A stretch of 64,000 nucleotides of DNA, from contig NZ_CP043046.1 in the NCBI RefSeq assembly GCF_008119665.1, positions 3,906,001 through 3,970,000 of the forward strand, in the 5' to 3' direction. Shown one piece after another: positions 1-9,450 of this stretch. Under the pieces are notes generated by a model, which ran no database searches, had not been told where the DNA came from, and was given only the letters and a program-made list of their open reading frames with translations. The stretch is from Pigmentiphaga aceris. GTDB lineage: Bacteria; Pseudomonadota; Gammaproteobacteria; Burkholderiales; Burkholderiaceae_B. Within the stretch, counting starts at the first letter, position 1, and each line of letters begins with the position of its first letter. A program made the translations under genes and the position numbers.

Positions 1-246
1 GTGTTGCTGCCCTTTGGCCTGATCGATTCGATCAGCACCATGACACCCGTGATCGTTGCCTTCATTGCGTACACGTTTTTTGCGCTCGAAGCCCTGGGGG
101 CCGAGATCGAAGAACCCTTCGGCCTGGCGGCCAACGACCTGGCCTTGGATGCGATGTGCTGGAACATCGAAGACAACCTGCGCGAATCGCTGGGGCTGAC
201 GTCCTTGCCGCCGTTGCCGAATGCCCAGAGCGTGATCAGGACGTAA
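1..246 (+). CDS. Bestrophin-family (UPF0187) channel-like protein, C-terminal fragment
   Basis: This is the 3' end of a gene that begins before the window; the frame is open from base 1 and ends at a TAA. The visible 81 residues hold a hydrophobic stretch (about 15-32) and then the bestrophin-type tail with EEPFG and a following ND-L-LD segment, which in the family follows the last membrane helix. Bacterial members form pentameric anion or cation channels in the inner membrane. The GTG at base 1 should not be taken as the start, because the family is about 300 residues long and most of it is missing here. Confidence 0.75.
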   Translation: MLLPFGLIDSISTMTPVIVAFIAYTFFALEALGAEIEEPFGLAANDLALDAMCWNIEDNLRESLGLTSLPPLPNAQSVIRT

Positions 247-285
247 TAAAAGAACGTAATCCGGGCGGCCTGATTGGATGCTGTC

Positions 286-330
286 CAGTGCGGTCTGATA
301 CAGTGCTGTCTGATTCGGTGCTGCATTGAT
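286..330. repeat. Three 15-nt imperfect tandem units
   Basis: Three consecutive 15-nt units (286-300, 301-315, 316-330) share the pattern CAGTGCTGTCTGATT with a few changes each. They lie just past the bestrophin stop codon. A GGTGCTGC/GCAGCACC inverted repeat (317-324 with 334-341) overlaps the last unit and could form a hairpin, but there is no T-run on either strand, so it is not a clear terminator. Confidence 0.55.
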
Positions 331-347
331 CTCGCAGCACCCCCACA

Positions 348-974
348 TCAACACCGCTTTGCCAACCGATACAAGCGTTCCCGCTTCAAGGTCACAGCCA
401 ATTCCTCACCCGGCCGACCCAGCTCGCGGGTGTAGTCGGGCACACGTGCCAAGGCCTTGCCAACCAGCGTGGCATCTCGTTCCCACCATTCGAACAACTG
501 CCGGTCCGGGTCACGCACTTCCATGCCCGCCCGACGCAATTCACTGCGATCGAAGTCCTTCAGGTTCCAGGTCAGCACCCGGGTTTCAGCCGGCCGCACC
601 GCCGCACGGGCACGGCGCGCAAGTCCTGCCGCAATCACATGCACGTCCTTGGGATCCGAATACTTCAGCCCGACCTCATAAGCACTGAATTCGCCCGCAT
701 CCGCATCAGGAAAACGCGCGTTCATCGCGTCCCATTGGGCTTGCAGGGTTTCCGGGGGGATCTGCCAGATACGGGCAGCATTGCGCCGCCACTCATCGCC
801 GATGCGCGCGCTCCAAACGGGCTGGAAGCATCCCGCATCGGCCAGGTCCAGCAACAGCGGACGCAGCACGCTGGACATCAGCACACAGGCGTCCAGCACC
901 AAATACAGGGAAGGAAAAACGGGAGAAGGGGCAGCAGCGCCGCCCCCCTCGACATGCAGATCAGACAAGATCAA
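348..974 (-). CDS. PIN-domain protein (putative ribonuclease)
   Basis: The protein has a PIN-like N-terminal segment (LVLDACVLMS) with the first conserved acidic residue. It continues with a typical IGDEWRRN segment and further acidic positions (SDPKDVHV; LTWNLKDFD). PIN proteins are metal-dependent RNases, many of them toxins of VapBC systems. No antitoxin-sized gene lies next to it, so it is more likely a stand-alone member of a family seen in Burkholderiales. The open frame starts at a TTG and has about 20 low-complexity residues before the usual PIN start. True translation may begin nearer residue 22-25, but no ribosome-binding site decides this. Function is inferred from the fold only. 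Confidence 0.6.
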   Translation of the reverse strand: MILSDLHVEGGGAAAPSPVFPSLYLVLDACVLMSSVLRPLLLDLADAGCFQPVWSARIGDEWRRNAARIWQIPPETLQAQWDAMNARFPDADAGEFSAYEVGLKYSDPKDVHVIAAGLARRARAAVRPAETRVLTWNLKDFDRSELRRAGMEVRDPDRQLFEWWERDATLVGKALARVPDYTRELGRPGEELAVTLKRERLYRLAKRC

Positions 975-1061
975 CTGCCGTAAAAATCACATGCCGTCGG
1001 CATGACTGCCGCCAACATCAACAGGCACCACGCACATTGCGCGGTGCCATCAAAGACCAGA

Positions 1062-1940
1062 TCAGCCCAGATGCTTGCCGAACCAGGCCAGCGTGCGCTG
1101 CCAGCCGTCCTGCGCTTCCGCCTGGCGATAGCTGGGACGGTAGTCGGCGTTGAAGGCGTGCGGGGCTTCCGGGTAGATGTGGAAAGTCGATGCCTTGGCC
1201 GAGACAGAACCGTTAGCCAGTGCTGCCTTGAAGGTCTCGACGGAATCCAGCGGAATGCCGGTGTCCTTGCCGCCGTACAAGCCCAGCACCGGGCCGTTGA
1301 TCTGCGACACCACGTCGATGGGCTGCTTGGGCTGCAAAGTGGCGCTCGGGCCAACCAGCTTGCCGTACCACGCCACACCCGCCTTGACCGACGGATTGTG
1401 TGCCGCGTACAGCCACGTGATGCGACCACCCCAGCAGAAGCCGGTGATCCCAAGACGCTTGGCATCACCGCCATTCTTGGCAGCCCAGGCCACGGATGCA
1501 TCCAGATCGGACATCACCTGGGCGTCGGGCACCTTGCTGACCAGCTCGGAAATCAGCGTCGAGATTTCCGTGTACTTCGAGGCATCGCCCTGACGCGCGT
1601 ACAGCTCGGGGGCGATCGCCAGGTAACCGGCCTTGGCCAGACGACGGCAGATATCCTTGATGTGCTCATGTACTCCGAAGATTTCCTGAACCACCAGAAT
1701 CACCGGCAAGTTGGTCTTGCCAGCCGGTGCGGCACGGTAGGCAGGCATCTCGCCATCGGCCGTGGGCACACGAATTTCGCCAGCGGTCAGACCTTGCGTG
1801 TCGGTGGTGATCACGTTCTGCGCGGAAACCGAGCCCGCGGCGGCAGCAAAGCCGGTGGCGAGCGAGGTCGCGATGAAACCGCGACGCGTCAGAGTAAGCG
1901 GGGGCAGCAAGCTATCAAAATCGCCGTTCGATTGCGTCAT
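1062..1940 (-). CDS. Dienelactone hydrolase family protein, Tat-exported
   Basis: This is an alpha/beta-hydrolase of the dienelactone hydrolase family (292 residues). After the signal come the family segment [20 protein letters not shown], the nucleophile motif GFCWGG with cysteine as nucleophile, an Asp region at GGKDTGIP and the catalytic His in [11 protein letters not shown]. The N-terminus carries a twin-arginine signal ([14 protein letters not shown], about residues 15-28) with a cleavage-like SVSAQ, so the enzyme probably acts in the periplasm. I start at ATG 1940; the open frame runs 49 codons further upstream, but those residues would precede the signal peptide. The substrate is unknown: family members open lactones such as dienelactone, but no catabolic cluster is adjacent. 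Confidence 0.85.
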   Translation of the reverse strand: MTQSNGDFDSLLPPLTLTRRGFIATSLATGFAAAAGSVSAQNVITTDTQGLTAGEIRVPTADGEMPAYRAAPAGKTNLPVILVVQEIFGVHEHIKDICRRLAKAGYLAIAPELYARQGDASKYTEISTLISELVSKVPDAQVMSDLDASVAWAAKNGGDAKRLGITGFCWGGRITWLYAAHNPSVKAGVAWYGKLVGPSATLQPKQPIDVVSQINGPVLGLYGGKDTGIPLDSVETFKAALANGSVSAKASTFHIYPEAPHAFNADYRPSYRQAEAQDGWQRTLAWFGKHLG

Positions 1941-1977
1941 GAAGTTTTCCGAGTGATGAATAAAAAGAATGGACCGG

Positions 1978-2970
1978 TCAGACGTTCTGGAGTTCGACGC
2001 GATTGCGTCCCAGTTCCTTGGCTTGTTGCAGCAAGGCACCGGCGGCTTCCAGGCTGGCATCCAGGCCGTTTTCAGCAACAACCGCACTGATCGACACCGT
2101 CAACTGCGTGGAAATCTGCCCATGGACCGCAAACTGTCGCCCTGCGATCTGGCCACGGATACGTTCGGCGATCAAGCCTGCCACCTGGATGCTGACGCCC
2201 GGCATCAGTGCCACAAAACTGTCATCGGACAGGCGTGCGCAGATATCGGTGGGCCGCAAACCGTCATGGATCAGATCAGCCACGGTTTTCAACAAGGTGT
2301 CGCCGGCAGCCCTGCCAAGCGCCTGATTGAGCCGCGCGAAATAATCGATATCGATCAGCAGCAGGCAGACTTGCACACCATCACGACTGGCGCGTGTCAG
2401 TTCGTCGGTAAAGGTTTCCGTCATCCAGCGACGATTGTGCAGGCCACTGACCGCATCACGATGCGTCATGAATTCGAGCGACTCGGCACCGTCATCGGCA
2501 GCCATGCCGAAACTGACGTCGTGCAGGCGTTTCAACAACAGTTCGACCATGTTGAGAGCAACCTGGGGGAACTGTGTCATGAGCCCGCGCATGACACTGG
2601 CCTGGATGGCCAACACCCGCGCCGGCCATTGGGCAAATACGTAGAACGCCGATCCGCTGTCGTCGTGCACAGCCTGTTCGCCCACCAGCTCACCAGGGGC
2701 AAGCCGGGTCAGCAGACGGTTCTGAGCGGGGTCCCGGAAAATCCCGAGTTGGCCTTCAACCAACACGTACACATACGCGTTATTCTCTCCGGGCTGGAGC
2801 AACAAGGTTCCGTGCGGTACGTGCCGCACAAAGGCCGCATGCGCGGCAATTGCCACCGCTTCGGCAGGGCATCCAGCGAATATTCGGGAACGCGCAAGCG
2901 CCACCGCATCATCAGGAGTAAGGTCACCAGGACGCCCGTCGGCGGGCTGGTGGGAAGGAATCGGTGACAT
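1978..2970 (-). CDS. Cyclic-nucleotide-binding-domain protein with degenerate GGDEF domain
   Basis: The 330-residue protein has a cNMP-binding (Crp-like) domain at about residues 30-145, with a typical [16 protein letters not shown] segment, and a GGDEF-family domain at about 165-325. The signature loop reads SDDSF at 248-252 in place of GGDEF. The upstream substrate segment is also altered (NQ..GR where ND..GH is usual), although the metal-binding Asp at about 207 remains. It therefore probably does not make c-di-GMP and may act as a sensor or binding partner. There is no transmembrane segment. It lies 37 nt upstream of the dienelactone hydrolase gene on the same strand, so the two may be co-transcribed. 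Confidence 0.82.
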   Translation of the reverse strand: MSPIPSHQPADGRPGDLTPDDAVALARSRIFAGCPAEAVAIAAHAAFVRHVPHGTLLLQPGENNAYVYVLVEGQLGIFRDPAQNRLLTRLAPGELVGEQAVHDDSGSAFYVFAQWPARVLAIQASVMRGLMTQFPQVALNMVELLLKRLHDVSFGMAADDGAESLEFMTHRDAVSGLHNRRWMTETFTDELTRASRDGVQVCLLLIDIDYFARLNQALGRAAGDTLLKTVADLIHDGLRPTDICARLSDDSFVALMPGVSIQVAGLIAERIRGQIAGRQFAVHGQISTQLTVSISAVVAENGLDASLEAAGALLQQAKELGRNRVELQNV

Positions 2971-3020
2971 GATTGGTAAATCACCCTACAGTCGCGCGCC
3001 GTAGCGCCGTTATCTTGAAC

Positions 3021-3431
3021 ATGAACGTCAGGATCATCCTCTTTCCCGCTTCGATTTGCCAGCACGGCAGGGCCTCCCTGCTTCGCGGCAAAGCCGTCTT
3101 GCGCGGGCTCCTCCGAGTTTTCGCCATTGCCGGGCTGACCAGCCTTGCTGCGTGCGACTACCTCGGCCTGCAAAGCTCGACTCAACTCGAGGCACGGCTT
3201 GGCGCCGAAGGCAAAGCGGTAGGCGGTGCCTGCCGCCACGCTGGCCGAGCACTCGAAGACTGTTACATGCTCAATCCGCGTGTGCCCAAGGCACCCATCT
3301 TCGAAGGATGGCGCGAGATGAACAACTACATGATCGAGAACAAGATCGAGGTTGTTTCGCCCGACCTGGCTAACAAGAAGCGTGCCGCCGATGCCTTGGC
3401 AGCTGCGCTGGCGGCCAAGGAAGCGCGTTAA
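3021..3431 (+). CDS. Small hypothetical lipoprotein
   Basis: The protein has a hydrophobic N-terminal segment ending in a lipobox (LTSLAAC, Cys about residue 46 from this start). A short soluble part of about 90 residues follows, with two further cysteines (GGACRHAGRALEDCYML) and an alanine-rich helical tail. This points to a small membrane-anchored periplasmic protein of unknown function. The start is uncertain: the frame is open from 2973, ATG 3021 is used here, and a later non-ATG start closer to the hydrophobic core would give a more usual signal length. It is transcribed away from the GGDEF gene. Confidence 0.55.
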   Translation: MNVRIILFPASICQHGRASLLRGKAVLRGLLRVFAIAGLTSLAACDYLGLQSSTQLEARLGAEGKAVGGACRHAGRALEDCYMLNPRVPKAPIFEGWREMNNYMIENKIEVVSPDLANKKRAADALAAALAAKEAR

Positions 3432-3449
3432 GCAGGCAACCAGGCAGGC

Positions 3450-3479
3450 AAAAAAATCGGGCAGCTCGCGCTACCCGAT
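3450..3479 (-). terminator. Rho-independent terminator on the minus strand (polA)
   Basis: Read on the minus strand, a 10-bp stem (ATCGGGTAGC with GCTGCCCGAT, one G-T pair) closes a GCGA tetraloop and is followed directly by seven T residues. It lies 130 nt beyond the polA stop codon and faces that gene. Confidence 0.75.
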
Positions 3480-3485
3480 TGCCTG

Positions 3486-3527
3486 AACAGGCCGACCACC
3501 CCGCTTGCGGTGGTACGGCCTGTTTTA
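3486..3527 (+). terminator. Rho-independent terminator on the plus strand (lipoprotein gene)
   Basis: AACAGGCCGACCACC pairs with GGTGGTACGGCCTGTT with a single bulged base, and TTTT follows. It is 55 nt past the lipoprotein stop codon. With the oppositely oriented terminator just before it, the convergent pair of genes is insulated from both sides. Confidence 0.75.
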
Positions 3528-3529
3528 TT

Positions 3530-3571
3530 GCGCTTGCTTTAGTGTGCTTGTTTTAGTGCGTTTGCTTTAGT
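3530..3571. repeat. Three 14-nt tandem units at the polA 3' end
   Basis: Three consecutive 14-nt units (3530, 3544, 3558) follow the pattern GCGCTTGCTTTAGT with one to three changes each. They fill the gap between the plus-strand terminator and the polA stop codon. The unit length and the GCTT-AGTGCG core resemble the repeats at the end of fbp (44121-44204). Confidence 0.55.
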
Positions 3572-3608
3572 GCGCGTGTTTGCTGTGCCCCTGTCCGGGG
3601 CACCGCGT

Positions 3609-6329
3609 TCAGTGCGCCTGTTCCCAGTTCGACCCGCTGCCCACCTCGGCCACCAGCGGTACATCCAGCGCCGCCACGCCGCACATCAACGCCGGCAAGC
3701 GACCACGAATCAGTTCCAGTTCTTCATCCGGCACTTCCAGCACCAGTTCATCGTGCACCTGCATCACGATGCGGCTGCCCAACTGCTCGGCTGACAGCCA
3801 GTCCTGCACCGCCACCATCGCCAGCTTGATCAGATCCGCTGCCGTGCCCTGCATCGGTGCATTGATGGCCGCACGTTCCGCGCCCTGACGGCGCGGGCCG
3901 TTCGGGCTGTTGATCTCGGGCAGCCACAGACGACGACCGAACACCGTTTCCACATAGCCATGCTCACGCGCCTGCTGACGCGTGTTTTCCATGTAGCGGG
4001 CGACGCCGGGATAGCGTTCAAAGTAGCGGTCGATATACAGCTTGGCGGCGTCGCGTCCGATGTTCAGGTTGGCCGCCAGGCCAAATGCGCTCATGCCGTA
4101 GATCAGACCGAAGTTGATCACCTTGGCGTAACGGCGTTGTTCTGAGGTCACATCTTCAGGTTTGACCGAGAAGATTTCGCCGCCGGTTGCACGGTGCACG
4201 TCGTCACCACGCGCAAATGCCGACAGCAGATTCTCGTCGCCAGACAGGTGCGCCATGATGCGCAGCTCGATCTGCGAATAGTCAGCCGACACGATCTGGC
4301 GGCCTGCCGGGGCCACAAAAGCTTCCCGCACCTGCCGGCCTTCAGCCGTGCGCACAGGAATGTTCTGCAGATTCGGATCGCTGGACGCCAGGCGACCAGT
4401 CACCACCGCCGCCTGCGAATAGCGTGTGTGTACCCGGTTGGTTGCCGGGTTGATCATCTTCGGCAGCTTGTCGGTGTAGGTGGACTTGAGCTTGGACACG
4501 CCGCGATATTCCATCAGCGTGGCCGGCAGGGGGTAGTCCTGCGCCAGCTTGGACAGCACATCTTCGTCGGTAGACGGTGCGCCGCTCGCGGTCTTCTTCA
4601 CCACCGGAAGGCCCAGCTTGCCGAACAGGATCTCGCCAAGCTGCTTGGGCGAATTCAGGTTGAAAGGCTGGCCTGCCAGCTCATAGGCCTTGGCTTCCAT
4701 CTCGATCATCTTCTGGCCCAGCGCATGGCTCTGGCGGCCCAAGGCGGCGGCATCAATGGCCACACCATTGCGCTCGATGATGGTCAGCACGCGCGACGCC
4801 GGCATCTCGATGTCGTAGATGCACTTCAGCTTGGCATCGGCCTCGATCTTCGGATACAGCACCTGATGCACTTGCAAGGTGAAATCACTGTCTTCCGATG
4901 AATACTGCGCAGCAATGTCGATGGCCACTTCGTCAAAGCCAATCTGCTTGGCACCCTTGCCGCAGATCGACTCGTAGGTCACCCCTTCCCGGCCCAGCCA
5001 GCGCTTGGCCAGGTCCTGCAAACCCACACCCCGATGCGATTCGAGCACATAGGCCTGCAACATGGTGTCGTGTGCCACGCCACGCAGGCTGATGTCCGCG
5101 TTCGCAAACACATGGGTGTCGTACTTGGCGTTGTGCAGCAGCTTGGGGGCCTTGTCGTCTTCCAACCAGGGCTTCAGACGCGCCAGCACTTCCTCCAGCG
5201 GCAATTGCTCGCCGGAATCCATGCTGCGATGAGCCAGCGGAATGTAGCAGGCCTCACCCGGTGCCACCGCCAGCGAAATACCGACAATGCGCGCTTCCAT
5301 TTCCGACAGAGACGTGGTTTCGGTATCCAGCGCCACCAGTTCGGCTGCGCGGATCTTTTCCAGCCAGCGATCGAAGCCTGCCCAGTCCTGAATGGTCTGG
5401 TAGTTGGTCTCGACCGGGGCAGGCGGCGGGCCATCGGGCATGCGGGCATCGCCTTCCGGCACACGCTCGGTGTCGCCAGTCACGTCGCGCAGCCAGGTGC
5501 GGAAACCGTAACGCTCGTACAAGCCGGTCAGCGCGACGTTGTCAGGTTCGGCCGGACGCAAGGCCTCCAGATCCTTCACATGCGCACTCAGATCGCAGTC
5601 GAGCTTGACCGTCAGCAGTTCACGCGTAAGCGGGAAGTTGGAGATGGCCTTGCGCAGGTTTTCACCGGCCACGCCCTTCACGCCATCGGCCTGGGCGATC
5701 AGTGCCTCGATAGATCCGTACTGTGTGATCCACTTGGCGGCGGTCTTGGGACCGACCTTTTCCACGCCGGGCACGTTGTCCACGGTATCGCCGGTCAGCA
5801 TCAGGTAGTCCACGATGCGGTCGGGCGGCACACCGAACTTTTCCAGCACGCGCGGCGGGTCCAGCGTTTCGCTGCTCATGGTGTTGACCAGCGTCACGTG
5901 GTCATTCACCAGTTGCGCCAAGTCCTTGTCACCGGTCGACACAATGGTGTGCACATCCAGCGCGCGCGCCTGCACGGCCAGCGTGCCGATCACGTCGTCG
6001 GCCTCGACGCCTTCGACCGCAATCACCGGCCAGCCCAGCGCCCGCACGGCCTGGAAGATGGGTTCGATCTGGCGTCCGAGGTCTTCCGGCATCGACGCCC
6101 GATTGGCCTTGTACTCCACATACAGGTCATCACGGAAGGTCTTGCCCCGGGCATCGAAGACGCAGGCAATGTAGTCTGCCTTATGATCGCTACGTAGGCG
6201 ACGCAGCATGTTGATGACGCCATAGAGCGCGCCCGTGGGTTCGCCTTGCGCATTGCGCATGTCGGGCATGGCGTGGAAGGCACGGTACAGATAGCTGGAG
6301 CCATCCACCAGCAGCAGCGTTTTATTCAT
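3609..6329 (-). CDS. polA: DNA polymerase I
   Basis: The 906-residue protein has all three parts of Pol I. The 5'-3' exonuclease (about 1-290) has the helix-hairpin-helix DNVPGVEKVGPKTA. The 3'-5' proofreading domain (about 310-500) keeps DTET at 335-338 and YSSED at 475-479, so it should be active. The polymerase domain (about 520-906) has motif A DYSQIELR at 683, the O-helix RRYAKVINFGLIYG at 732 and motif C VHDE at 858. It fills gaps and removes RNA primers during replication and repair. The start ATG lies 47 nt from the divergently transcribed LOG-family gene, so the two promoters share this short space. Confidence 0.98.
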   Translation of the reverse strand: MNKTLLLVDGSSYLYRAFHAMPDMRNAQGEPTGALYGVINMLRRLRSDHKADYIACVFDARGKTFRDDLYVEYKANRASMPEDLGRQIEPIFQAVRALGWPVIAVEGVEADDVIGTLAVQARALDVHTIVSTGDKDLAQLVNDHVTLVNTMSSETLDPPRVLEKFGVPPDRIVDYLMLTGDTVDNVPGVEKVGPKTAAKWITQYGSIEALIAQADGVKGVAGENLRKAISNFPLTRELLTVKLDCDLSAHVKDLEALRPAEPDNVALTGLYERYGFRTWLRDVTGDTERVPEGDARMPDGPPPAPVETNYQTIQDWAGFDRWLEKIRAAELVALDTETTSLSEMEARIVGISLAVAPGEACYIPLAHRSMDSGEQLPLEEVLARLKPWLEDDKAPKLLHNAKYDTHVFANADISLRGVAHDTMLQAYVLESHRGVGLQDLAKRWLGREGVTYESICGKGAKQIGFDEVAIDIAAQYSSEDSDFTLQVHQVLYPKIEADAKLKCIYDIEMPASRVLTIIERNGVAIDAAALGRQSHALGQKMIEMEAKAYELAGQPFNLNSPKQLGEILFGKLGLPVVKKTASGAPSTDEDVLSKLAQDYPLPATLMEYRGVSKLKSTYTDKLPKMINPATNRVHTRYSQAAVVTGRLASSDPNLQNIPVRTAEGRQVREAFVAPAGRQIVSADYSQIELRIMAHLSGDENLLSAFARGDDVHRATGGEIFSVKPEDVTSEQRRYAKVINFGLIYGMSAFGLAANLNIGRDAAKLYIDRYFERYPGVARYMENTRQQAREHGYVETVFGRRLWLPEINSPNGPRRQGAERAAINAPMQGTAADLIKLAMVAVQDWLSAEQLGSRIVMQVHDELVLEVPDEELELIRGRLPALMCGVAALDVPLVAEVGSGSNWEQAH

Positions 6330-6376
6330 GGATTGGATCTAGTCAGGCCGGTAGAGCCAGCGAATACGGGAATCAG

Positions 6377-7120
6377 ATGAAGACAGCGAACAACACCAAA
6401 CGGATCCCGGGTTTCGGCGACGTGGTGAGCGCGGAGCACACGACCTCGGTCAAGGCACGTGAGTCGTGGCATGTGCTGGGGATTATGTCAGAGTTCGTCG
6501 AGGCAGCAGAACGCCTGAAAGACATCCGGCCAGCCGTCAGCATTTTCGGCAGTGCCCGCACCAAGACCGACGATCCGCTGTATGCACTTACCGAGGACAT
6601 TGCGCGCCGCCTGTCGGACGCGGGCTTCTCGGTGATCTCGGGCGGTGGCCCCGGCATCATGGAAGCCGCCAACAAAGGGGCTTTCGCCGGTGCCAGCCTG
6701 AGCGTGGGCCTGAACATCGAACTGCCCTTTGAGCAGCACGACAACCCCTACCTGGATGTGAGTGTGCAATTCCGGCACTTCTTCCCGCGCAAGGTGGCCT
6801 TCGTCAAATACACCTCTGCCTACGTGGTGATGCCGGGCGGCTTCGGCACCCTGGACGAATTGTTCGAGGCCTTGACGCTGGTGCAGACGGGCAAAAGCCG
6901 CAGCATGCCCATTATTCTGGTCGACAGCGCGTATTGGTCGGGCCTGGTCGCCTGGATCAAGGAACAGACCCTGGCGCGCAAGCTGATTTCGCCGGGCGAC
7001 CCGGACCTGCTGCAAATCATCGATGACCCGGCCAAGGTGGTCGATGCCATCTTCGACTTCTACCAGCGTCGTGGTTTTGCCGACTCCGCAGGCGAACGCG
7101 AGCAGTTGCTGAAGCTCTGA
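6377..7120 (+). CDS. LOG-family (TIGR00730) Rossmann-fold protein
   Basis: The 247-residue protein has the two family signatures: [11 protein letters not shown] at 89-99 and PGGFGTLDE at 153-161, the latter forming the nucleotide-binding and catalytic site. Characterised relatives are nucleoside 5'-monophosphate phosphoribohydrolases, including LOG enzymes that release free cytokinins and PpnN-like nucleotide hydrolases. It is cytosolic with no signal peptide. The exact substrate cannot be read from sequence. It is divergent from polA and ends just before a strong terminator. Confidence 0.88.
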   Translation: MKTANNTKRIPGFGDVVSAEHTTSVKARESWHVLGIMSEFVEAAERLKDIRPAVSIFGSARTKTDDPLYALTEDIARRLSDAGFSVISGGGPGIMEAANKGAFAGASLSVGLNIELPFEQHDNPYLDVSVQFRHFFPRKVAFVKYTSAYVVMPGGFGTLDELFEALTLVQTGKSRSMPIILVDSAYWSGLVAWIKEQTLARKLISPGDPDLLQIIDDPAKVVDAIFDFYQRRGFADSAGEREQLLKL

Positions 7121-7154
7121 GACAGGCCATCCGGGGACGGACGGGCTAGAATGC

Positions 7155-7187
7155 GCAAGCGCCTCGATATCGAGGCGCTTGCTTTTT
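7155..7187 (+). terminator. Rho-independent terminator with a perfect palindrome
   Basis: A perfect 28-nt palindrome (7155-7182, half-site GCAAGCGCCTCGAT) is followed by five T residues. It sits between the LOG-family gene and thrB and should end transcription of the former. Being symmetrical, it may also stop polymerases arriving from the other side, though there is no T-run there. Confidence 0.8.
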
Positions 7188-7226
7188 GTCCGTGACGACT
7201 TTCCTTCCCGCTTACCACCGACCCCT

Positions 7227-8183
7227 ATGGCCGTCTTCACTCCCGTCTCCGAGGCGCAAGCCAAAGAACTGCTTACCCACTACACGCTGGGCGACCTGGT
7301 TTCGCTGCGCGGGATTGCCTCTGGCATCGAGAACACCAATTATTTCGTCACGACCACGACGGGTGTCTATGTATTGACGCTGTTCGAGCGCCTGACGCAC
7401 GAACAACTGTCGTTCTATATCGAGTTGATGCATCACCTGGCGGCCCGGGGCGTAGCCGTGCCCGACCCGCAGTCGCGCACCGATGGCACGCGTATCGGTA
7501 CCGTGAACGGCAAACCAAGCAGCATCGTGACCTGCCTGCGCGGCGCATCGGTAATGGCACCCGGCCCGGTGCACTGTGCGCAGGTGGGCGAGGCACTGGC
7601 CCGCATGCACCTGGCAGGCGCAGATTTCCCAGTGGTCCAGCCGAATTTGCGCGGCCTGCCCTGGTGGCAGGAAACCGCGCCCACCCTGCTTCCGCTTCTG
7701 GATGCAGAGCTGGCCGCGTTGCTGACCGATGAAATGGAAGTGCAGACCCGCGTGGCTGCCATGCCCGAGGCACGTAGCTTGCCGACAGGGCCTTCGCACT
7801 GCGATCTGTTCCGCGACAACGTATTGTTCGACGGCGACACGCTTGGCGGATTCATCGACTTCTACTTCGCTGGTTGCGATACCTGGCTGTTCGACGTGGC
7901 GGTGACGCTGAACGATTGGACGTCCGACCCGGCAACCGGCGAGATCGACATGGCTCGCTACGATGCGCTGCTGCAGGGTTACCGGCGTGTGCGGGCCTTC
8001 ACCGACGCCGAACATGCTCTGTGGCCATACGCGTTGCGTGCGGCGGCATTGCGGTTCTGGATATCGCGTCTGTACGACTTCCACATGCCGCGTCCGGCGC
8101 AGACCTTGACGCCCCACGACCCGCGCGTGTTCGAACGCATTTTGCGACTGCGACGCGCCGCCGATTCTTTTTTGTTGCCCTGA
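7227..8183 (+). CDS. thrB: Homoserine kinase (choline-kinase-like type)
   Basis: The 318-residue protein of the APH/choline kinase fold phosphorylates homoserine in threonine biosynthesis. Recognisable parts are the N-terminal region with GIENTNYFV, the catalytic loop [12 protein letters not shown] and the metal site FIDFYF. This is the type used by many beta- and gammaproteobacteria outside the enterics. ATG 7227 is chosen because the protein then begins MAVFT as in relatives; the frame stays open 16 codons upstream into the terminator tail. The BPSS1780-type membrane protein gene follows after 20 nt and may be co-transcribed. Confidence 0.9.
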   Translation: MAVFTPVSEAQAKELLTHYTLGDLVSLRGIASGIENTNYFVTTTTGVYVLTLFERLTHEQLSFYIELMHHLAARGVAVPDPQSRTDGTRIGTVNGKPSSIVTCLRGASVMAPGPVHCAQVGEALARMHLAGADFPVVQPNLRGLPWWQETAPTLLPLLDAELAALLTDEMEVQTRVAAMPEARSLPTGPSHCDLFRDNVLFDGDTLGGFIDFYFAGCDTWLFDVAVTLNDWTSDPATGEIDMARYDALLQGYRRVRAFTDAEHALWPYALRAAALRFWISRLYDFHMPRPAQTLTPHDPRVFERILRLRRAADSFLLP

Positions 8184-8203
8184 TTTTTTAGTTGCCCCGA
8201 CAC

Positions 8204-8989
8204 ATGCAAGCTGCATCACTTCCGTTATCTGCCGGCTGGTTCTGGATCAAGGCAGGCTTCGAGCTGTTCCGTCGTCAGCCGATGACCATGTTCACCTGGG
8301 CTGTCACGCTGGGTTTCCTGCTGTTGATGGCAAGCGCCATTCCGCCGATCGGTCCGATTTTCTTCATCGTGCTGATGCCTTCGGTGACGGTGATGACCTT
8401 GCACGCATGCCGTGAGATCGCAGCGGGCCGCAAGGTAACGCCGGTGCAGCTGTTCAGTGCGCTGAAGGCACCGAAGCTGTTCCGTAAGCTGATCGCCATG
8501 GGCGGTGTGTATGTCTTGTCGGTGACCGTGGTCGGCATTCTGATTTTCATGCCGTTCATGAGCGATATACGCACGGTGTTTGAGGGCACGAAGGATCTGA
8601 GCATGGGCGATGTCATGAACGCGATGGCTACGCCGCTGATGTTGTTCGGGCTGGCTTATGTGACGATTGCTGCGCTGTTCTGGCATGCACCGGCCTTGGC
8701 GGCCTGGCATGGCATGAGTCTGGGCAAGGCTTTGTTCTTTTCGGGCATTGCGTGCTGGCGCAATAAGGGCGCGTTCATCATTTACGGCGTTTGCTGGTTT
8801 GTGATTGCCTTGGCTTTGAATCTTTTTGGTGAGCTGTTGTTGGCGATTGGTTTGCCGGAAAGTTTGGCCAGTCTGATTCAGATGCCGATCAGTTTTATCG
8901 TTGCGGCGACGTTGTATTGCAGCTTTTATCCGACTTACACCACGGTTTTTCATACTCCCGATGATGTTGGGATTGAGCAGGGTGTTTGA
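8204..8989 (+). CDS. BPSS1780-family inner-membrane protein
   Basis: This is a polytopic membrane protein of 261 residues with about six hydrophobic segments (GFLLLMASAIPP, FFIVLMPSVTVM, VYVLSVTVVGILIF and others). It also has the family N-terminus GWFWIKAGFELFRRQP. The family is common in Burkholderiales and has no known function. ATG 8204 is chosen over the upstream TTG at 8192. Codon use drifts toward more T-rich codons in the last third (tttgggattggtttg-like), compared with the strongly C/G-ending neighbours. It is followed by inverted-repeat element A. Confidence 0.75.
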   Translation: MQAASLPLSAGWFWIKAGFELFRRQPMTMFTWAVTLGFLLLMASAIPPIGPIFFIVLMPSVTVMTLHACREIAAGRKVTPVQLFSALKAPKLFRKLIAMGGVYVLSVTVVGILIFMPFMSDIRTVFEGTKDLSMGDVMNAMATPLMLFGLAYVTIAALFWHAPALAAWHGMSLGKALFFSGIACWRNKGAFIIYGVCWFVIALALNLFGELLLAIGLPESLASLIQMPISFIVAATLYCSFYPTYTTVFHTPDDVGIEQGV

Positions 8990-9070
8990 TTGATTTCGAT
9001 GTGGCGATGAGTTGAGCAGGTGGTTCTGCTGACAGTCGCGGTTTGCTCATGAGGGTGTGAGCGCTATTGA

Positions 9071-9450
9071 GCCAGTCGCGGGTGATGGGGCCGGCTCGCC
9101 TGCCCCGCTTGACCTTGGCGTCGGGTCTCCGCCCTCCACCTTGTCCAGAAGGGCAGCCAATCCGGCCCCACCACCCACGCCTTCAAGGTCGTTTGGTTAA
9201 AAGCGCATGCCGCCTTTGGGCGCGTATTGATTCGCTGGCTGCTTGGTGCTGGACGCGGTTCTCGGCATTTGATGGTCACCATTCTTGAACGCCGTGCGGC
9301 TGGCACGCGGGATTGGCTGGCTAGGTCGCCACGAAGAGATTTCTCCGGCTCACGATTCGGTGGGTTCTTCAGCAGCCTTTTACGGCAGCGCCATGCAAGA
9401 ATATTTGCGCTTCTGCTTGGTGGTGGGGTGACACCGAAGCGGGTGGCCGC
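9071..9450. repeat. Element A, left arm
   Basis: This is the left arm of the inverted pair. It carries a left-specific block at about 9350-9385 (beginning GATTCGGTGGGTTCTTCAGC, shared with the left arm of copy B), where the right arms have a different sequence that includes CCGTATATCAGAGGCC. Confidence 0.8.
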
